Shown one piece after another: positions 1 through 8,601 of a stretch of DNA of 64,000 nt. Positions within the stretch are counted from its first letter, which is position 1, and the number at the start of each line of letters is the position of its first letter. The position numbers and the translations under genes are program-made. This DNA comes from CALGLS01 sp965222105 (GTDB taxonomy: Bacteria; Bacteroidota; Bacteroidia; Chitinophagales; Saprospiraceae). The notes under the pieces were generated by a model. The model worked only from the letters and a program-made list of their open reading frames with translations, did not search any database and was not told the origin of the DNA. The stretch spans positions 124,001-188,000 of the forward strand of contig CBDCTQ010000055.1 in assembly GCA_965222105.1 (NCBI GenBank), in the 5' to 3' direction.

Positions 1-828
1 TTCGGCTTCACCGCCATCCTGGGCGACCTCATCACCCTATCGGCCATAGTACTGGTGTGGTGGCGGGTATTGATCACCAGTGTAAGTCTGTTGTTATTGA
101 TCGACTTTGGCCGACAGCTTCTACTGATTCCGCGCCGGTTGGTCGGGCAATATATGGCCATTGGCGTGGTGGTGGCCCTGCATTGGGTGTTCTTTTTTGC
201 GGCCATCAAATACGCCAATGCTTCCATCTGTTTGGTTTGTCTGGCGACGACGTCTTTCTTTGCGGCCATCCTCGAACCGCTGATGAGGCGGCGGCCCTTT
301 CAATGGGTCGAGCTGGGGTTGGGGCTGGTGATCGTACCGGCGATGGCGCTGATCGTCAATACCACCGATTTGAGTATGAAGACGGGGATTTGGATGGGCT
401 TATTGTCGGCCCTGCTGGCGGCGGTTTTTTCGATTTGGAATAAAATACTGGTGGATGAAACAGACGCCCTGCAGATCACCTTTCTGGAGTTGGGGAGTGG
501 TTGGTTGTTTCTGACCTTGTTGATGCCTTTTTATCTGGGAACTGTTGAAGAAGTATTGTTTTGGCCGACCTCATCCGACTGGCTTTATTTGTTGGTGCTG
601 GCGCTGTTGTGTACCACCCTGGCTTATGTGCTGTCGTTGCGGGCCCTTAAATACATTTCTGCTTTTGCGGCAACGCTGACTGTCAACCTGGAACCGGTAT
701 ACGGCATTGTACTGGCCTGGCTGATACTAAAGGAAAATGAAGAGTTGGACGGAAATTTTTACCTGGGTGGAGCGATTATTTTACTGGCGGTGATGAGCTA
801 TCCGTTTTTGAAGCGTCGGCTGGGATAG
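1..828 (+). CDS. EamA/DMT-family transporter, 5' end cut by window edge
   Basis: The reading frame is open from base 1 and stops at 826-828, giving 275 visible residues. A GTG at 55 lies inside the frame, but hydrophobic sequence in the same frame continues to the window edge, so the true start is probably outside. The protein is a chain of hydrophobic segments with short charged loops and two homologous halves, as in ten-helix drug/metabolite (EamA) exporters of about 290-300 residues. The C-terminal part with NLEPVYGIVLAWLIL is the typical ninth/tenth helix signature of this family. It should sit in the inner membrane and export small metabolites; the substrate cannot be told from sequence. 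It is convergent with the protease gene on the other strand. Confidence 0.85.
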   Translation, partial: FGFTAILGDLITLSAIVLVWWRVLITSVSLLLLIDFGRQLLLIPRRLVGQYMAIGVVVALHWVFFFAAIKYANASICLVCLATTSFFAAILEPLMRRRPFQWVELGLGLVIVPAMALIVNTTDLSMKTGIWMGLLSALLAAVFSIWNKILVDETDALQITFLELGSGWLFLTLLMPFYLGTVEEVLFWPTSSDWLYLLVLALLCTTLAYVLSLRALKYISAFAATLTVNLEPVYGIVLAWLILKENEELDGNFYLGGAIILLAVMSYPFLKRRLG

Positions 829-943
829 ATGAAGATTGTTCGAGTTTACGAAAAAGAACAAAAAACGAGTACAGGATATTTTCCGATGAGGATCGAAACC
901 AGGAAGGACTCCAAGCCTGTCCAGTGGTCAGACGATCACGGAG

Positions 944-980
944 TTTTCTTTGTGCAACTTCATGTCTTTGTGTCTCTGTA
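944..980. repeat. Degenerate CACAAAGACAC-type repeat
   Basis: This stretch, read on the minus strand, has the CACAAAG/CAGAGACACAAAG wording also found inside the elements at 27340-27535 and 55975-56095 and at 37813-37848. No terminal inverted repeat is visible here, so it is at best a decayed copy. It lies in the 405-base gap 829-1233, which otherwise holds the terminator at 1033-1065 and the palindrome at 1151-1174. Confidence 0.4.
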
Positions 981-1032
981 GTTACTATGTTATGATGACA
1001 GAGAAGGATTGTCCCTCATTCAAAAAAGCAAA

Positions 1033-1065
1033 ACGGCCTCCAACAAAAAATCTGCTGGAGGCCGT
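1033..1065 (-). terminator. Rho-independent terminator for the S41 protease gene
   Basis: ACGGCCTCCA at 1033-1042 pairs perfectly with TGGAGGCCGT at 1056-1065 across a 13-nt loop. On the minus strand the stem is followed by TTTTGCTTTTTTG, a proper U-rich tail, so it ends transcription of the protease gene. A shorter T-run on the plus side may let it work for the transporter gene too. Confidence 0.8.
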
Positions 1066-1150
1066 CCTGTTTCGGCAAAAGGTATAAATATCTTTCTTAA
1101 GCTAAATTGCAAATTTAATTATGATTTTCCTTTCGCGCACCCTTTGATCC

Positions 1151-1174
1151 CTACCTAGCCTGCCGGTAGGCAGG
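1151..1174. repeat. Dispersed palindrome, CCTGCC...GGCAGG family
   Basis: CTACC at 1151-1155 and CCTGCCGGTAGGCAGG at 1159-1174 make overlapping small inverted repeats. The same core recurs in gaps at 4899, 5529, 7531, 27451, 27504, 42997, 43163 and 43228. Confidence 0.6.
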
Positions 1175-1233
1175 AAGGGAAAGTCCGCCCGCGGATTCGC
1201 TGTTAACTTAGTATTTGCATATAAATATCGACG

Positions 1234-2877
1234 TTACTTACCAAGCAGCTTATTGTATCGGCCCGTATCCGTCAAAATGCTGACGGCCTCTTTGATCTCT
1301 TCATCGTTTTTGAGGCTCATCATAATTTTGCCTTTCTGGTGGTAATAACGGCTGGCTATTTCTTTTTCGATCAGGTCGACGATGCGGGCCTTATTTTTAT
1401 TGAGTTCGTCTTTGTTCTGCTGCTTTATTTTGCTCTGCAAGGCGTTGTATTCCGGCTGAACGGTGCTCCAGAGGTTCTCTTTCTCGGCCTTCTTTTTCAG
1501 GTCGGCCAGCATTTGTTCGGTATCCGTTTCGTACTGATAATTTTTATTTTCGAGAAACTTTACAAATTGATCGAAGTCGGTGAAGTTGAAATCTTCTACC
1601 GCAGCGATGCTTTCCTTGCCGACGCAGTATTCGGTAACGAAATCGAAAATGAGGTAATTTTCCATCAGACTGTTGATGATGCCCTCGCCCTTCGACTTGT
1701 CGAGAATGATGTCGGCTTTCACGCCACCACCGTCCAGCACTGTTCGCCCTCTTCGGGTTTTGAAGGCCGTGCGCTCTTCGTCAGGGATGTCGATGGGAGC
1801 GCCGTCGCTATAGCTTACCCCCTGGATGCATCTGCCACTGGGGATGTAGTATTTTGCGGTGGTCAATTTTACTTTGGAGTTGTAGCCTACGTCGCGGGTG
1901 TTCTGCACCAGCCCTTTGCCGTAGGAACGCTGGCCGATGAGTACGCCGCGGTCGAGGTCCTGGATCACACCCGATACGATTTCGGAAGCCGAAGCCGATC
2001 CTTTATTGATCAATACCACGAGAGGGAGGGTTTCGTCTACCGGTTTGTTTAGGGTTTTGAAACTGCGATCCCAATCGATGACTTTTCCTTTGGTGGTAAC
2101 CACGAGTTCGTTTTTAGGTATGAATACGTTCGACACGTTGACGGCTTCGGTGAGCAGCCCACCTCCATTGCCGCGAAGGTCGAATATGACCCCTTTCATA
2201 TTGGGATTTTCTTCTTTGAGTTTTTCCAATGCATTGGCCACATTTTTACCGGCTTCGCGGGTAAACGTGGTCAGGGAAATATAGCCAATATCGTCTTTGA
2301 CGAAAGAATAATGCGGCACGTTGGGCACGACCACTTCGTCGCGGGTCATCGTCACCTTCCGTTCTTTGCTTTCACCGGGCCGTTTGATGGTCAGTTCTAT
2401 TTCCGTACCCGGAAAACCTTTGAGAATGTCGCTCACATCATCGGTGCTTTTGCCTTTGGCGGATTTGCCGTCGATGCTCACCACGATGTCGCCCGCTTTG
2501 AGGCCGGCTTTGTGGGCGGGACAGCCTTCGTAGGGCTCGGTGATGACGACGTGATCGTCTTTTTTGTGGATCAGGGCGCCAATGCCGTTGTATTTGCCGT
2601 CGGTTATGTAACGGAACCCTTCTATTTCCGATTCGGAGATGAAATTAGTATAGGGGTCGAGCGATTCCAACATGGCATCTACACCGGTGCGCATGAGCTT
2701 GGCTGGGTCGATCTCGTCGACGTAATAAGTATTGATCTCCTTATAGAGGTTGGTAAAAATTTCGATGTTCTTTGAAATTTCAAAGTACTTCCCGTGGTCA
2801 GAGGTGACAGTAGCCACCCCCAAAAATGCAACCAGCATCAAGACGCTGAGTTTGGCAATGCGAGTTATCTTCTTCAT
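1234..2877 (-). CDS. S41-family C-terminal processing protease (Ctp/Prc-like)
   Basis: This 547-residue protein starts with a short membrane-anchor or signal segment (residues 5-25). A helical region follows, then a PDZ domain at about 95-175 and an S41 catalytic domain at about 185-390. NKGSASASEI at 291-300 and YGKG at 319-322 fit the family Ser/Lys dyad; spacing of 25 residues points to S296 and K321. DLRGNGGG at 233-240 is the expected oxyanion-region motif. The last 130 residues are charged and helical, as in Bacteroidota tail-specific proteases. The enzyme should act in the periplasm, trimming or degrading proteins from their C-termini. The ATG at 2877 is about 22 bases from a TAGTTTTG box on the same strand, which supports the start. 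Confidence 0.93.
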   Translation of the reverse strand: MKKITRIAKLSVLMLVAFLGVATVTSDHGKYFEISKNIEIFTNLYKEINTYYVDEIDPAKLMRTGVDAMLESLDPYTNFISESEIEGFRYITDGKYNGIGALIHKKDDHVVITEPYEGCPAHKAGLKAGDIVVSIDGKSAKGKSTDDVSDILKGFPGTEIELTIKRPGESKERKVTMTRDEVVVPNVPHYSFVKDDIGYISLTTFTREAGKNVANALEKLKEENPNMKGVIFDLRGNGGGLLTEAVNVSNVFIPKNELVVTTKGKVIDWDRSFKTLNKPVDETLPLVVLINKGSASASEIVSGVIQDLDRGVLIGQRSYGKGLVQNTRDVGYNSKVKLTTAKYYIPSGRCIQGVSYSDGAPIDIPDEERTAFKTRRGRTVLDGGGVKADIILDKSKGEGIINSLMENYLIFDFVTEYCVGKESIAAVEDFNFTDFDQFVKFLENKNYQYETDTEQMLADLKKKAEKENLWSTVQPEYNALQSKIKQQNKDELNKNKARIVDLIEKEIASRYYHQKGKIMMSLKNDEEIKEAVSILTDTGRYNKLLGK

Positions 2878-2898
2878 GATCTAAATAAAGTGCTTTTA

Positions 2899-2906
2899 CA
2901 AAACTA
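2899..2906 (-). promoter_or_regulatory. Candidate promoter -7 box for the S41 protease gene
   Basis: The minus strand reads TAGTTTTG, matching the Bacteroidota TAnnTTTG -7 consensus, and implies a leader of roughly 15 bases. No good -33 element is seen. The rest of the 326-base gap 2878-3203 is AT-rich; I see no gene or strong hairpin in it. Confidence 0.5.
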
Positions 2907-3203
2907 AAACAGGTGAAAGGTTACGGTCGGCGGGCTTGTTTTTAAAAATGGCATCGACCGTCATTTCCATATTCATCCGAAAAAACGACCGAAATATTGC
3001 GCTTTAGGCTCAAAATCACAAAAATAAAAACAATTAGCCTCAAATATACATCAAAAACGTCATTAAACATTAAAAAAAACTGTAAAATGATGCTTTTGTT
3101 GCGAAATGGGGAGAATTATGGCACTGGGGAGAGGATTATCTGGCCATACAGATCATTACTGGTAAAAATAATGCCAAACACGATTCTCGATGATACAAAG
3201 TTG

Positions 3204-3966
3204 TTAGTCCAAAAAAGAAACCAACACCTCGTACAATTGATCCGGCCTATCCGCGTGGACCCAATGCCCGGCTTCCGCCAAAATAGTCAATTCACTTTTT
3301 GGAAACAACCTCCTGATGGCCTCCATATCCTTTTCAGAAAGGTATGCCGACCTCCCTCCTTTTACAAAAAGAGTGGAGCCCTCAAACGGATCGCCTCCGG
3401 ATACGGCCGCCAATATCTCGTCATAATGTTGGTGCAGGGCGGCCAGGTTCATCTTCCAGCGGTAGCCGCCTTCTTTGTTGCGACTCAGGTTTTTAAGTAA
3501 AAACTGTACTACTCCCTCCTCATTGATCTTCTCTCGGAGCAGGTCACCGGCGTTTTTTTCTGCTTCCCAAAGAAGAAATATCTACACTCAACAAAGCATC
3601 GAAAATAGCATCGTGGTTGCTGGTATAGGCTTTTGGAGCGATGTCGATCACGACCAGCCGGTCAGTCATGTCGGGATTGTCCAGGGCAAATTGCATAACC
3701 GTCTTTCCCCCCATCGAATGGCCGATCAGGTGCGCGTGGTACAACCAATTGTTTTCCATAAAAAGGCGCAGATCCTCAGCCATCAGTGGGTAGTTGATCT
3801 CGTCGGTATGGGGCGACCGTCCGTGATTGCGCTGGTCTACGATATATACTGTATAGTGTTCGGCCAGCCGCTTTGCCATGGTTTTCCAGTTGTCCAGCAT
3901 CCCGAACAAGCCGTGGAGAATAATGACCGGTTCGCCCGATCCGAAAGTTTTGTAATTTAAATCCAT
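3204..3966 (-). pseudogene. Alpha/beta-hydrolase (YbfF-like) split by a frameshift in an A7 tract
   Basis: Residues 1-140 begin at the ATG at 3966 and include the oxyanion motif HGLFG, DQRNHGRS and the nucleophile elbow GHSMGG. The frame then ends after SSLGSRKKRR. A second frame carries the C-terminal part with the late acid/His region (AEAGHWVHADRP) down to 3204. Treating the seven T at 3553-3559 (seven A on the coding strand) as six joins both parts without a stop. It gives a normal 250-residue esterase-like hydrolase continuing GSRKNAGDLLREKINEEG. So one base is extra, from a real mutation, slippage or a sequencing error. The enzyme class is soluble acyl-ester or thioester hydrolase; the substrate is unknown. 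It is divergent from the VanY-like gene 26 bases away. Confidence 0.8.
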
Positions 3967-3992
3967 TCAGAATAGTCTTACCTTTGCGGTAA

Positions 3993-4859
3993 ATGAAAAT
4001 GGTAATAACAATCTATAATGGTTTATGTTTGCTGGCTTTCTTTTTTCTGGCAACATGCACCTCTCCGGAAGCTGCCTTGCCCGAAAATAAGCAAACCCAT
4101 TTGGCGAAAGCCGGTACCACTATTTTAAAAGACACCCTTTCGGGAAAACCCAAAATGGAAAAAATCGAAATAGATACCAGCATTACAGCAGCATACCTTA
4201 CCGGAAAATTCGACCCGGCCAGGCATCCCGACTTCACCACCATCGACGCCCAGCACGCGTCCCGCACGGGTATGTACCTGCGGAAAGACGCCTATGCCGC
4301 ATTCATTCAAATGTACGAAGCTGCAAAAAAAGAAAACATCCACTTTCAAATCAAATCTGCCACCCGCAATTTCGACCGACAAAAAACCATCTGGGAAGGA
4401 AAATGGTCCGGAAAACGATTGTTGGAAGGAGGCCAGTCCGCTCCCCAAGATTATCCCGCTCCCCAAGACCGGGCACTAAAAATACTCGAATACAGCAGCA
4501 TGCCCGGTACCTCCCGCCACCACTGGGGTACCGACATCGACCTCAACGCCTTCAACAATGCTTACTTCGAAAAAGGACAGGGCCTCAAAGAATACCAATG
4601 GCTCCTGGCCCATGCCGCCCACTACGGCTTTTGCCAGCCATACACCCAAAAAGGCCCTAACCGCCCCAACGGCTACAACGAAGAAAAATGGCACTGGTCT
4701 TATATGCCAATGGCCATTCGCCTCACCCAACAATACCCCCTCCAGGTGAACTATTCCGACTTCGAAAGGTTTAGATTTAAGGGGTCCGGGACCGCCTCCG
4801 GGATCGACGTCATTCAAAACTACGTCCTGGGAATTGATCCCATGTGTATGAAAAAATAA
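3993..4859 (+). CDS. VanY-like M15 D-Ala-D-Ala carboxypeptidase, lipoprotein
   Basis: The protein has 288 residues. A hydrophobic N-terminus ending LATC fits a lipobox, so it is probably lipid-anchored and faces the periplasm. The M15B zinc peptidase motif is visible: S174, H176, G179 and D183 in SRHHWGTDID, and E231/H234 in EKWHWSY, giving the two His and one Asp metal ligands and the catalytic Glu. Members of this family trim the terminal D-Ala of peptidoglycan stems or cut related dipeptides. The start is the first ATG after the divergent hydrolase gene. A stop follows cleanly at 4857 and the next gene begins 105 bases later. Confidence 0.85.
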   Translation: MKMVITIYNGLCLLAFFFLATCTSPEAALPENKQTHLAKAGTTILKDTLSGKPKMEKIEIDTSITAAYLTGKFDPARHPDFTTIDAQHASRTGMYLRKDAYAAFIQMYEAAKKENIHFQIKSATRNFDRQKTIWEGKWSGKRLLEGGQSAPQDYPAPQDRALKILEYSSMPGTSRHHWGTDIDLNAFNNAYFEKGQGLKEYQWLLAHAAHYGFCQPYTQKGPNRPNGYNEEKWHWSYMPMAIRLTQQYPLQVNYSDFERFRFKGSGTASGIDVIQNYVLGIDPMCMKK

Positions 4860-4898
4860 AAGACAATATTAAATGAGCTGTAACAGCGCGAAGGAAAG

Positions 4899-4920
4899 CC
4901 TGCCTGCCTGACCGACAGGT
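4899..4920. repeat. Dispersed palindrome, CCTGCC...CAGG family
   Basis: CCTGCCTGCCTGACCGACAGGT lies between the VanY-like and thioredoxin-fold genes. It is a degenerate copy of the palindrome seen in other gaps of the window. Confidence 0.5.
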
Positions 4921-4964
4921 GACACAGTTTGCTGAACAGCCTCCAATAAAAACAACTAAACAAT

Positions 4965-5519
4965 ATGGCATTAACAGAATCCAATATGCTGCAACTGGGC
5001 ACCAAAGCCCCCGGTTTTTCACTACCCGACACGGTATCGGGAAATACCATTTCGCTAAACGAAATACAAGGCGATAAGGCAACCGTCGTAATGTTCATTT
5101 GCAACCATTGCCCCTATGTCGTCCACGTCAAAGAAGAGATCGCCCGCGTGGCCAACGATTACCAGCCCCAAGGCGTGGGTTTCGTAGCCATCAGCTCCAA
5201 CGACATTGTCAACTATCCCGATGATGCGCCAGACAAGATGAAGGTCTTCGCCGAAACAACAGGCTTTAGTTTTCCATACCTCTACGACGAGTCGCAGGAA
5301 GTAGCCAAAGCCTATGACGCCGCCTGCACTCCCGATTTTTACATCTTTGATGCAGACCAACGATTGGTCTATCGAGGCCGCCTCGACGAGTCGCGCCCCA
5401 ACTCCGGCATTCCGCTAACCGGTGCCGACCTCCGGGCCGCACTCGATATGGTACTGTTGGGCATCGACGTCGATCCCATACAATACCCCAGCGCCGGCTG
5501 CAACATCAAATGGAAGTAG
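4965..5519 (+). CDS. Thioredoxin-fold (AhpC/redoxin-like) protein
   Basis: This 184-residue cytoplasmic protein has a redoxin domain over nearly its whole length. The redox site is C46-N-H-C49 in CNHCPYV, an unusual CxxC loop characteristic of a small redoxin subfamily. The family C-terminal ending SAGCNIKWK is also present. No signal peptide is seen. It probably reduces disulfides or peroxides, but the physiological partner is not known. A hairpin at 5522-5559 follows directly after the stop codon, so it is likely a single-gene transcript or only partly read into mnmG. Confidence 0.85.
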   Translation: MALTESNMLQLGTKAPGFSLPDTVSGNTISLNEIQGDKATVVMFICNHCPYVVHVKEEIARVANDYQPQGVGFVAISSNDIVNYPDDAPDKMKVFAETTGFSFPYLYDESQEVAKAYDAACTPDFYIFDADQRLVYRGRLDESRPNSGIPLTGADLRAALDMVLLGIDVDPIQYPSAGCNIKWK

Positions 5520-5521
5520 CC

Positions 5522-5559
5522 CGCCAAACCTGCCTGCCGATAGGTCAGGTTTATTGGCG
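5522..5559 (+). terminator. Imperfect hairpin after the redoxin gene, built from a dispersed palindrome
   Basis: CGCCAA (5522-5527) pairs with TTGGCG (5554-5559), and ACCTG (5528-5532) with CAGGT (5546-5550). The inner part is the CCTGCC palindrome seen in other gaps. CTCCTTTTGTCC follows. It may act as a weak terminator. Confidence 0.5.
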
Positions 5560-5645
5560 AGGCTCCTTTTGTCCGAAGTACAAAAAACCAACCCCCACAA
5601 GTTGATAAAAATTTCACAAACCCAGGATCGCAGCACCATAACAAC

Positions 5646-7511
5646 ATGTTCCCTAAGTACGACATCATAGTAGTAGGCGCCGGTCATTCCGGCTGTGAAG
5701 CCGCCGTTGCCGCTGCCAACATGGGCAGCAAGGTGATGCTGGCCACCATGAATATGCAAACCATCGCCCAGATGTCGTGCAACCCCGCTATGGGAGGAGT
5801 AGCAAAAGGGCAGATCGTCCGCGAAGTAGATGCCCTGGGCGGCTATTCCGGCATCGTGACCGACCACACGATGATCCAGTTCCGGATGCTCAACAAATCA
5901 AAAGGGCCGGCTATGTGGAGCCCCCGCGCTCAGAGCGACCGGATGGCCTTTGCCGCCAGATGGCGAAACATGCTCGAAGCCCACCCCAACATCGACTTTT
6001 GGCAGGAGATGGTAACCGGCATCGTCGTCAAGGAAGGCTTCGTTCGGGGCGTGCGCACCGGGCTGGGGCTGGAGATCGGAAGCAGGGCCGTGGTGCTGAC
6101 CAATGGCACCTTCCTCAATGGCATCATCCACATTGGCGAAAAGCAGTTTGGTGGCGGCAGAGCAGGAGAAAGAGCCGCTACCGGCATCACCGAACAACTC
6201 ATAGAGCTGGGATTCGACTCCGGCCGCATGAAAACCGGTACTCCCCCTCGCCTCGATGGCCGTTCCATCGACTGGAGTCAACTGGAAGTCCAGCCCGGTG
6301 ACGAAAACCCCGGCAAGTTTTCTTTTACCGGCACACCTGATCTCCAACAACAACGCCCCTGCCACATAGCCTACACCAGTCCCGAAGTACACGACGTCCT
6401 CAAAACGGGATTCGAACGCTCCCCCATGTTCAATGGACGCATACGTGGGGTGGGCCCCCGCTACTGCCCCTCCATCGAAGACAAGATCGACCGCTTTGCC
6501 GGCCGCGACCGCCACCAGTTGTTTGTCGAACCCGAAGGTTGGGACACCGTCGAAATATATGTCAACGGATTTTCTTCTTCACTGCCAGAAGAGGTTCAGT
6601 ACGCCGCCCTCCGTAAGATCGTGGGATTTGAAAACGCTAAAATGTTCCGCCCAGGCTATGCCATTGAGTACGATTATTTTCCACCAACCCAGCTACGGGT
6701 TTCGCTGGAAACGCGGCTGGTTAAAAACCTGTTTTTCGCAGGTCAGATCAACGGCACCACCGGATATGAAGAAGCCGCCTGCCAGGGGTTGATGGCCGGC
6801 ATCAACGCCCACCTTGCGGTAAATGACCAGGAGCCTTTCATTTTAAAACGGTCGGATGCCTACATCGGCGTACTCATCGACGACCTCGTCAACAAAGGTA
6901 CCAAGGAGCCCTACCGGATGTTTACCTCCCGGGCCGAATTCAGGATACTCCTGCGCCAGGACAACGCCGACCTCCGGCTCACTCCGCTGGCCCACCAACT
7001 CGGTATGCAGGGGCTGGAAGACCGCATGCACCAGGTGGAAACCAAGATGGAAAAAGAAAAAGAAGTCGATCAATACTTGCGTAAATACAGTGTTGAACCG
7101 TCAGCGGTCAACCCCTATCTAACGCAACTCGACTCAGCACCCATCAATCAGAAAGTAAAGCTTCATTCCATTTTGCTGCGGCCAAAAGTTGGAATTCCGG
7201 GATTGCGGCAAGCCCTTCCCGACCTCGATCATTTTTTACAACAATACTCCTCCGAAGTCGTCTCTCTGGCAGAGATCAACATGAAATACGCGGGCTACAT
7301 CCGCAAAGAGGAAGAGATGGTAGAAAAAATGAACCGACTGGAATCGGTCGTACTCAAAGAAGACATCAACTACCATGATCTGGTATCCCTTTCGGCGGAA
7401 GCCCGCGAAAAATTGTCGGAAATAAAACCACGCACCATCGGCCAGGCCAGCCGGATCAGCGGCGTGTCGCCAGCGGATATTTCGGTGCTGTTGGTTCACA
7501 TGGGCCGGTGA
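5646..7511 (+). CDS. mnmG: tRNA uridine 5-carboxymethylaminomethyl synthesis enzyme MnmG (GidA)
   Basis: At 621 residues this is the normal length for MnmG. The N-terminus has the FAD-binding glycine motif GAGHSGCEAA at about 8-17. Further family blocks are CNPAMGGVAKG, the second FAD region TGYEEAACQGL and the helical C-terminal domain ending in SGVSPADISVLLVHMGR. Together with MnmE it installs the carboxymethylaminomethyl group on U34 of several tRNAs, using FAD, NADH, methylene-tetrahydrofolate and glycine. It acts in the cytoplasm. The start ATG at 5646 is followed at once by the nucleotide-binding strand, so no earlier start is needed. A pseudouridine synthase gene follows 54 bases later, giving two RNA-modification genes in a row. 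Confidence 0.97.
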   Translation: MFPKYDIIVVGAGHSGCEAAVAAANMGSKVMLATMNMQTIAQMSCNPAMGGVAKGQIVREVDALGGYSGIVTDHTMIQFRMLNKSKGPAMWSPRAQSDRMAFAARWRNMLEAHPNIDFWQEMVTGIVVKEGFVRGVRTGLGLEIGSRAVVLTNGTFLNGIIHIGEKQFGGGRAGERAATGITEQLIELGFDSGRMKTGTPPRLDGRSIDWSQLEVQPGDENPGKFSFTGTPDLQQQRPCHIAYTSPEVHDVLKTGFERSPMFNGRIRGVGPRYCPSIEDKIDRFAGRDRHQLFVEPEGWDTVEIYVNGFSSSLPEEVQYAALRKIVGFENAKMFRPGYAIEYDYFPPTQLRVSLETRLVKNLFFAGQINGTTGYEEAACQGLMAGINAHLAVNDQEPFILKRSDAYIGVLIDDLVNKGTKEPYRMFTSRAEFRILLRQDNADLRLTPLAHQLGMQGLEDRMHQVETKMEKEKEVDQYLRKYSVEPSAVNPYLTQLDSAPINQKVKLHSILLRPKVGIPGLRQALPDLDHFLQQYSSEVVSLAEINMKYAGYIRKEEEMVEKMNRLESVVLKEDINYHDLVSLSAEAREKLSEIKPRTIGQASRISGVSPADISVLLVHMGR

Positions 7512-7530
7512 AGCAAGAAATTATTAATTG

Positions 7531-7550
7531 CCTGCCTACCGACAGGTAGC
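7531..7550. repeat. Dispersed palindrome between mnmG and the RluA-type gene
   Basis: CCTGCCTACCGACAGGTAGC contains the inverted pair CTACC/GGTAG and belongs to the same family as the repeats at 1151, 4899, 5529 and 27451. Confidence 0.5.
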
Positions 7551-7565
7551 ATTGATTCATTCACT

Positions 7566-8432
7566 TTGAAATCAACTCACATAGTTCCTTCTGCGATCTC
7601 CCGCATCCGCATTGCTGATTACTGTGGAAATGTATTTCCATTGTTGGGAAGCAAGAGCGCCACAAAAAAAGCCATAGCTGCCAGACGGCTCCTGCTCAAC
7701 GGCCGACCCGCAAAAACCGGTGACTTTGTTCAGCCGGGCGACCACATCGTTTTGAAAGACAGCGGCGTCAAATCCATTAAAAAGTACGACATCGATCTTC
7801 CAATCGTATATGCCGACGACTACCTCCTCCTCGTCAACAAACCCGGCGGCATAGCCGTAAATGGTAACCGGTACAAAACCGTGGAAAATGCACTGGCCGA
7901 TCACAACCACGACAACCCACAACCCGATGCCCTGCCCCGCCCCGTAGCCGTCCATCGCATCGACGTACCTACCTGCGGATTGGTACTTTTGGCGAAGACC
8001 AAAACCGCATTGATTGAAATGAGCCGGGCTTTTCAGCAAAATAAAGTCGACAAAACCTATATAGCTCTGATACACGGAAGACCTCCATCGGCGATGAAAA
8101 TAACCATTCCGGTTGATGGCAAAAAGGCAAAAACCGATTTGCATCTCCTGCGCACGGTGTCTTCCCGCGTGTTTGGGCATTTGTCAATGGTTGAGTTGAA
8201 GCCGTTGACGGGACGTACCCACCAGTTGAGGATACATCTGCAGGAAATCGGACACCCCATCGTGGGAGACAAGCAGTACAACGACAACAAAACCATTCAA
8301 GGCAAGGGCCTGTTTTTATGTGCAAAGGCCATTCGATTTGCGCATCCACTATCTGGGGAGGCATTGGAGGTAGAAGCTACCGTTCCCGGAAAGTTCGACC
8401 GGGTACTCAACCGGGAGGAACAACGGTATTGA
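7566..8432 (+). CDS. RluA-family 23S rRNA/tRNA pseudouridine synthase with S4 domain
   Basis: The protein has 288 residues. An N-terminal S4 RNA-binding domain (about 15-75; KAIAARRLLLNGRPAKTGDFV) is followed by the RluA catalytic domain. HRID at 130-133 carries the catalytic aspartate D133, and GRTHQLRIHL is the second conserved block. It isomerises uridine to pseudouridine in structured RNA; which site it modifies cannot be read from sequence. The only suitable start is TTG at 7566, because no in-frame ATG or GTG lies between it and the S4 domain. This makes it one of the few non-ATG starts in the window. Confidence 0.9.
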   Translation: MKSTHIVPSAISRIRIADYCGNVFPLLGSKSATKKAIAARRLLLNGRPAKTGDFVQPGDHIVLKDSGVKSIKKYDIDLPIVYADDYLLLVNKPGGIAVNGNRYKTVENALADHNHDNPQPDALPRPVAVHRIDVPTCGLVLLAKTKTALIEMSRAFQQNKVDKTYIALIHGRPPSAMKITIPVDGKKAKTDLHLLRTVSSRVFGHLSMVELKPLTGRTHQLRIHLQEIGHPIVGDKQYNDNKTIQGKGLFLCAKAIRFAHPLSGEALEVEATVPGKFDRVLNREEQRY

Positions 8433-8514
8433 TCCAATGGCTAAATAAGATAATAACCGATCATTGGCTTGCTAGCTTATTTGTGGGCTAAGTCCTAAAT
8501 CTGCAATATTTTCT

Positions 8515-8522
8515 TAGTTTTG
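8515..8522 (+). promoter_or_regulatory. Candidate promoter -7 box for the DUF2723 gene
   Basis: TAGTTTTG fits TAnnTTTG. It lies 80 bases before the start codon and just before the leader hairpin at 8539-8562. No clear -33 element is visible. Confidence 0.5.
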
Positions 8523-8538
8523 CAGTTTAATAGACAAC

Positions 8539-8562
8539 AAAGTACGAAAATTGTCGTACTTT
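8539..8562 (+). promoter_or_regulatory. Perfect 9-bp stem-loop in the DUF2723 leader
   Basis: AAAGTACGA (8539-8547) pairs perfectly with TCGTACTTT (8554-8562) around a 6-nt loop. It would form near the 5' end of the mRNA if the box at 8515 is the promoter. It could be an operator or an mRNA-stabilising hairpin. Confidence 0.5.
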
Positions 8563-8601
8563 AGAAGTGAAAACGGATCATCGACAAACAAATTCATCTA
8601 A

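Noticed and set aside
5777..6515. Long alternative frames inside mnmG on both strands
   Set aside because: They lie within a full-length, well-conserved gene and have Arg/Pro-rich shadow composition.
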